Under the pieces are notes generated by a model. That model was not told where the DNA came from, made no database searches, and worked only from the letters and a program-made list of their open reading frames with translations. Source: Alphaproteobacteria bacterium (GTDB taxonomy: Bacteria > Pseudomonadota > Alphaproteobacteria > Rhodobacterales > Rhodobacteraceae). From it: a stretch of DNA of 9,196 bases. Both the position numbers and the translations under genes were made by a program. Positions within the stretch are counted from its first letter, which is position 1. Each line of letters starts with the position of its first letter. Below, one piece after another: positions 6,725 through 9,196 of the stretch. Location: assembly GCA_030425945.1 (NCBI GenBank), contig JAUHZL010000083.1, positions 1 to 9,196 on the forward strand, written 5' to 3'.

Positions 6725-7330
6725 ATGACCGGACCCCAGCCGACGCCCGAGGGCGATCACCGCGGTTTCCTGCGCGAGTGGCTGAACGATCCGATGGCGG
6801 TCGCCTCCGTCGCCCCCTCCAGCCCGGCGCTGGCCCGGCTGATGGTGGCCGAGATCGGCCCCGCGACAGGCCATGTCGTCGAACTGGGACCGGGCACCGG
6901 CGTCTTCACCCGCGCCCTGCTGACGCGCGGCGTGCCCGAGGAAAAGCTGATCCTGATCGAGCGCGCGCCCGCCTTCGCGGCCATGCTGCGCGTGCGTTTC
7001 CCGAAAGCGCGCGTGGTCTTGGGCGGGGCCGAGGCGCTGCGCCGCCACATCGCCGACGGTCCCGAGCCGGGCGCGGTCGTTTCCGGCCTGCCCTTCCTCG
7101 CCTCTCCCGCCAGTCTTCAGCTTCGCATACTTTGCGCAGCGTTCTCCTGCCTCGCGCCGCGCAATCCGGAGAAGGGGCGCGGGATCTTCGTGCAGTTCAC
7201 CTATGGCCATTTCCCGCCCGCCCGCACTGCCGTGGCCGAGCGCGCCGGCCTGACCGCGACCTGCATCGGCCGGACCGTGCGCAACCTGCCGCCCGCCTCG
7301 GTCTACCGCTACGAGCGCAGCACCGGCTGA
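6725..7330 (+). CDS. Class I SAM-dependent methyltransferase, phospholipid N-methyltransferase (PmtA)-like
   Basis: A 201-residue soluble or membrane-associated enzyme. FLREWLNDPMAVASVAPSS (15-33) is the usual N-terminal signature of the COG3963 family. VVELGPGTGVFTRALL (51-66) is the SAM-binding motif I, LILIERAPAF (75-84) carries the acidic residue of motif II, and VVSGLPFL (118-125) is motif IV. The C-terminal part has FVQFTYG (155-161) and RTVRNLPPASVYRYER (183-198), also typical of the family. Sinorhizobium-type PmtA members methylate phosphatidylethanolamine stepwise to phosphatidylcholine; related proteins are often annotated as rRNA adenine dimethyltransferase-like. The start at 6725 has GAGAGG six bases upstream and gives the usual family length of about 200; the open frame upstream has no comparable ribosome site. 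The next gene lies 64 bp downstream on the same strand and may be co-transcribed, though no pathway link is evident. The substrate is inferred from family resemblance only. Confidence 0.8.
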   Translation: MTGPQPTPEGDHRGFLREWLNDPMAVASVAPSSPALARLMVAEIGPATGHVVELGPGTGVFTRALLTRGVPEEKLILIERAPAFAAMLRVRFPKARVVLGGAEALRRHIADGPEPGAVVSGLPFLASPASLQLRILCAAFSCLAPRNPEKGRGIFVQFTYGHFPPARTAVAERAGLTATCIGRTVRNLPPASVYRYERSTG

Positions 7331-7361
7331 CGCCCCTTGCCGCCGCCCGCCCGGCGTCGCA

Positions 7362-7377
7362 GTCTCGCCCGCGAGAC
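7362..7377 (+). repeat. Short perfect hairpin upstream of the PLP enzyme gene
   Basis: GTCTCG (7362-7367) and CGAGAC (7372-7377) form a six-pair stem with a CCCG loop. It lies six bases before the GAGG ribosome site (7384-7387) of the next gene. No T-run follows. It may tune translation or stabilise the mRNA between the two genes; it is short enough to be chance. Confidence 0.25.
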
Positions 7378-7394
7378 CGCCACGAGGACGCGCC

Positions 7395-8330
7395 ATGACC
7401 ACCGACAGCCACGCCACCACCCATGACGCCGAGGACGATCCCCGGAACCGGGATATCCTGATTTCCATCAACGGCTTGATGAAACCGCGCGCCGAGGCGA
7501 CGGTCTCCGTCTATGACAGCGGCTTCCTGCTGGGCGACGGCATGTGGGAGGGGCTGCGCCTCTATGACGGGGTGTGGGCCTTCCTCGAGGATCATTTCGA
7601 CCGTTTCTTCAACTCCTGCAAGGCGGTGCGGCTCGACGTCGGCCTCGACCGGCAGGGTCTCTTCGAGGCGATCGAGGCCACCCGCCACGCCAACGAGATG
7701 CACACCGACGTCCACTGCCGCCTGATGCTGACGCGCGGGGTCAAGGTCCGGCCCTTCCAGCACCCGTCGCTCAGCCGGTCGGGGCCGACGCTGGTGATCC
7801 TGATGGAGCACTCGAAACCGGTGGACCGGCTGGCGAGCGCGGGTGTCCGGCTGGCGAGCGTGCCGCAGGTGCGCGGCCTGCCCCACAGCCAGGACCCGAA
7901 GTTCAACAGCCACTCCAAGCTGAACTGCGTGATCGCCTGCCTGCAGGCCGAACAGGCCGGGGCGGACGAGGCGCTGATGCTCGATCCGCATGGCTTCGTG
8001 AACACGACGAACGCCTGCAACTTCTTCATAGTACGCAAAGGGGAAGTCTGGACCTCAACCGGGGACTACTGCATGAACGGCATCACCCGTGCGAAGACCA
8101 TCGACCTGTGCCGCGCGAACGGCATCCCGGTCCGGGAAAAGAACTTCTCCCTCTACGAGGCGATCAGCGCCGACGAGGCCTTCCTGACCGGCACCTTCGG
8201 CGCCCAGACCCCGGTCGCCAGCATCGACGGCACCCCCGTCGGCGACGGCACCCGCCCCGTCACCGCCCGCCTGCGCGGCCTCTACAAGGACCTCGTCGCG
8301 GCCTATGTCGCCGAACGCCGGGTGCGCTGA
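7395..8330 (+). CDS. Fold-type IV PLP enzyme (class IV aminotransferase, BCAT/D-amino acid transaminase-like)
   Basis: A 311-residue member of PF01063. Recognisable features are ISINGLMKPRAEATVSVYD (23-41), GFLLGDGMWEGLRLYDG (43-59, the N-terminal substrate loop region), FNSHSKLNCVIACLQAE (170-186) and NGITRAKTIDLC (228-239), the usual GITR segment. The C-terminal part has ADEAFLTGTFGAQTPVASIDG (259-279). The PLP-binding lysine is most likely K175. Two features are odd. K175 sits two residues before the following Asn, whereas D-amino acid transaminase has Lys-x-x-Asn. Also, the Glu that contacts the PLP pyridine nitrogen in the family (G-x-V-x-E) is replaced: the sequence here reads GFVNTTNACNFF (200-211), giving Thr204. 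Transamination of branched-chain, D-amino or other substrates, or a lyase activity, all remain possible. The start at 7395 has GAGG seven bases upstream. The gene shares its strand with the methyltransferase gene before it. Confidence 0.85.
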   Translation: MTTDSHATTHDAEDDPRNRDILISINGLMKPRAEATVSVYDSGFLLGDGMWEGLRLYDGVWAFLEDHFDRFFNSCKAVRLDVGLDRQGLFEAIEATRHANEMHTDVHCRLMLTRGVKVRPFQHPSLSRSGPTLVILMEHSKPVDRLASAGVRLASVPQVRGLPHSQDPKFNSHSKLNCVIACLQAEQAGADEALMLDPHGFVNTTNACNFFIVRKGEVWTSTGDYCMNGITRAKTIDLCRANGIPVREKNFSLYEAISADEAFLTGTFGAQTPVASIDGTPVGDGTRPVTARLRGLYKDLVAAYVAERRVR

Positions 8331-8334
8331 GGGC

Positions 8335-8363
8335 TTGCCCGTATCTCAATTGAGATATACCCT
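8335..8363 (+). promoter_or_regulatory. Likely promoter of the toxin-antitoxin operon
   Basis: TTGCCC (8335-8340; four of six) and TACCCT (8358-8363) flank exactly 17 bp. TATACC (8356-8361) is an alternative, better -10 at shorter spacing. The spacer is occupied by the palindrome at 8342-8357, so a repressor bound there would block RNA polymerase. Neither box is strong, and the call leans on the operator position. Confidence 0.4.
8342..8357. promoter_or_regulatory. Palindromic operator of the toxin-antitoxin operon
   Basis: TATCTCAATTGAGATA is a perfect 16-bp palindrome, notably AT-rich against the surroundings, ending 30 bp before the antitoxin start. Ribbon-helix-helix antitoxins such as RelB and DinJ bind palindromes of this kind to repress their own operon, usually with the toxin as corepressor. 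That this palindrome is the antitoxin's site is inferred from position and symmetry. Confidence 0.7.
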
Positions 8364-8387
8364 ACGCCGAAGAACGGGAGACCCGCG

Positions 8388-8681
8388 ATGCCCGCCCAGA
8401 CCTCCATGCTGCATGTCCGTGTCGACGATCAGGTCAAGGCCCGCGCCGCCGAGGCCCTGTCCGCCGTCGGCCTCAGCCTGTCCGATGCCGTCCGCATCCT
8501 GTTGACCCGCGTCGCGGCGGAAGGCGGGCTTCCCGCCGGTCTGACCGCCGATCCCGAGGCCTATGACGCGTGGTTTCGCGCCAAGGTGCAAGCCGCCCTT
8601 GCCGATACGCGCCCCGACAAAGGCCATGACGCGGTGATGTCGGACCTGCGGTCCCGGCTCGCGACGGAACCGGGTGCCTGA
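8388..8681 (+). CDS. RelB/DinJ-family antitoxin
   Basis: A 97-residue protein with an N-terminal ribbon-helix-helix fold: SMLHVRVDDQVKARAAEAL (6-24, beta strand then helix A) and GLSLSDAVRILLTRVAAEGGLP (28-49, helix B), a pattern typical of RelB/DinJ (PF04221). The C-terminal half (55-97) is charged and would wrap the toxin. It is expected to form a dimer that neutralises the downstream toxin and represses the operon at the palindrome 8342-8357. The start at 8388 has GGGAG (8376-8380) seven bases upstream. Its last eight bases overlap the toxin gene, indicating translational coupling. The length and motifs look intact. Confidence 0.9.
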   Translation: MPAQTSMLHVRVDDQVKARAAEALSAVGLSLSDAVRILLTRVAAEGGLPAGLTADPEAYDAWFRAKVQAALADTRPDKGHDAVMSDLRSRLATEPGA

Positions 8682-8925
8682 CCTCGTCTGGACCGCGCCC
8701 GCGGACTACATTGCCGCGGTGAACCCGGCCGCTGCCATCGCGCTGGTGGACGAGATCGACCGGAAACTCGCCCGTCTCAGGGACCATCCGCAAAGCGGGC
8801 GCCCCGGTCGGGTGCCCGGCACCCGCGAACTGATCGTGCGGCCCAGCTATCTGGTCGCCTACAGCGACGGGACCGACCCGATACGCGTCCTGCGCGTCCT
8901 GCACAGCGCCCGGATGTGGCCCTGA
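8674..8925 (+). CDS. RelE/ParE-family toxin, apparently shortened in helix 1
   Basis: An 83-residue protein of the RelE/ParE superfamily (PF05016), toxins that either cleave mRNA at the ribosome or poison gyrase. Family features seen are DYIAAVNPAAAIALVDEIDRKL (11-32, read in two parts), LRDHPQSGRPGRVPGTRELIV (35-55, likewise), SYLVAYSDG (58-66) and the C-terminal VLRVLHSARMWP (72-83), where His and Arg are the usual end motif. It starts with GTG at 8674, overlapping the antitoxin stop by eight bases, with CGGAA just upstream. Relatives usually read LVWTPxALxDxxxIxDYIA at the start; here LVWT is followed after only APA by DYIA. About nine residues of the first helix appear missing in frame, so activity may be reduced. 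Whether it is RelE-like or ParE-like in target cannot be told from sequence alone. Confidence 0.87.
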   Translation: MPDLVWTAPADYIAAVNPAAAIALVDEIDRKLARLRDHPQSGRPGRVPGTRELIVRPSYLVAYSDGTDPIRVLRVLHSARMWP

Positions 8926-8950
8926 CCGGGGGGCCCGACGCCCCCCGGTC
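8924..8950. terminator. Strong bidirectional GC hairpin between convergent genes
   Basis: GACCGGGGGGC (8924-8934) and GCCCCCCGGTC (8940-8950) form a perfect 11-bp stem with a CCGAC loop. It includes the last two bases of the toxin stop codon and lies 14 bp from the stop of the convergent gene. There is no T-run on either side, but the position between convergent genes and the stem strength suit a shared terminator. Confidence 0.6.
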
Positions 8951-8964
8951 CGGCACCGTCCGTC

Positions 8965-9196
8965 TCAGACCTCGCCCCAGATCTCCTCGGCGCAGCGCAC
9001 GACCAGCTCCAGCTTGCGGCGCTGGTCGTCCTCGGTCACCGCGTTGCCGGCCTCGGTCGAGGCGAAGCCGCATTGCGGGGCGATGCCCAACTGGTTGATA
9101 TCGCAGTACTTCGAGGCCTCCTCGAACTTCGACTTCAGCCAGTCCATGTCTTCGAGGTCGCCGGTCTTGGTGGTGATGAAGCCCGGCAACACGCGC
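8965..9196 (-). CDS. C-terminal part of a MetE-like (cobalamin-independent methionine synthase family) methyltransferase
   Basis: The last 76 residues of a gene that enters from the right edge; the true start lies outside the window, and the GTG at 9192-9190 is an internal valine. The segments FITTKTGDLEDMDWL, INQLGIAPQCGFASTEAGN and KLELVVRCAEEIWG are characteristic of the C-terminal end of the short (about 340-380 residue) MetE-like TIM-barrel proteins. These are often annotated 5-methyltetrahydropteroyltriglutamate-homocysteine methyltransferase. The Cys in PQCGFAS is the expected last zinc ligand, which binds and activates the thiol substrate. In full-length MetE this enzyme makes methionine from homocysteine; short paralogues may use other methyl donors or thiols. 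It is convergent with the toxin-antitoxin operon. Confidence 0.82.
   Translation of the reverse strand, partial: RVLPGFITTKTGDLEDMDWLKSKFEEASKYCDINQLGIAPQCGFASTEAGNAVTEDDQRRKLELVVRCAEEIWGEV

Noticed and set aside
7826..7860. 14-bp direct repeat CCGGCTGGCGAGCG at 7826-7839 and 7847-7860
   Set aside because: It lies in frame inside the PLP enzyme with a 21-bp period and encodes RLAS twice, which fits normal protein sequence; there is no sign of a mobile or regulatory role.
7197..7991. Minus-strand open frame of 264 codons over the methyltransferase end and PLP enzyme
   Set aside because: It is a shadow of two well-supported plus-strand genes, without a ribosome site or a recognisable product.

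Overview
The window is very GC-rich, with G or C at most third codon positions. The gene families (FecR/cadherin-type surface protein, CHASE2 cyclase, PmtA-like methyltransferase, MetE-like C-terminus) suggest an alphaproteobacterium, most likely a Rhodobacteraceae-type chromosome. That placement is inferred from composition and family resemblance; no rRNA or other marker gene is present.

Left part (1-4285, all minus strand). The window opens with the N-terminus of a membrane protein, probably a SulP-type transporter, cut by the window edge. Upstream of it lie a signal-peptide-bearing BamA-type beta-barrel with no POTRA domains (290-1372) and a 923-residue FecR/cadherin-like secreted protein (1514-4285). 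These two probably form one transcription unit, running from a sigma70-like promoter at 4334-4362 to a GC-rich hairpin plus T-tract at 237-284.

Centre (4286-6653). A 172-bp divergent control region separates the FecR gene from a plus-strand CHASE2/class III nucleotide cyclase (4458-6653). The FecR + CHASE2-cyclase pairing is a recurring proteobacterial arrangement, and here a stand-alone Omp85 barrel joins it. Read together, this is a candidate envelope system: a membrane sensor that makes a cyclic nucleotide (probably cAMP), a large surface or secreted protein, and an outer-membrane barrel. It is the most interesting part of the window. The functional link is inference from gene order.

Right part (6654-9196). 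A good promoter (6666-6694) drives a small PmtA-like SAM methyltransferase (6725-7330), followed 64 bp later by a fold-type IV PLP enzyme (7395-8330) with unusual active-site residues. Next is a compact type II toxin-antitoxin operon: a RelB/DinJ-like antitoxin (8388-8681) overlapping a RelE/ParE-like toxin (8674-8925). A perfect 16-bp palindromic operator (8342-8357) precedes it. The toxin looks about nine residues short in its first helix. A strong 11-bp GC hairpin (8924-8950) separates the toxin from a convergent gene whose C-terminal part (8965-9196, minus) is a MetE-like methyltransferase cut by the window edge.

No tRNA, rRNA, CRISPR array, insertion sequence or replication origin was seen. 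No gene-free stretch exceeds 300 bases.
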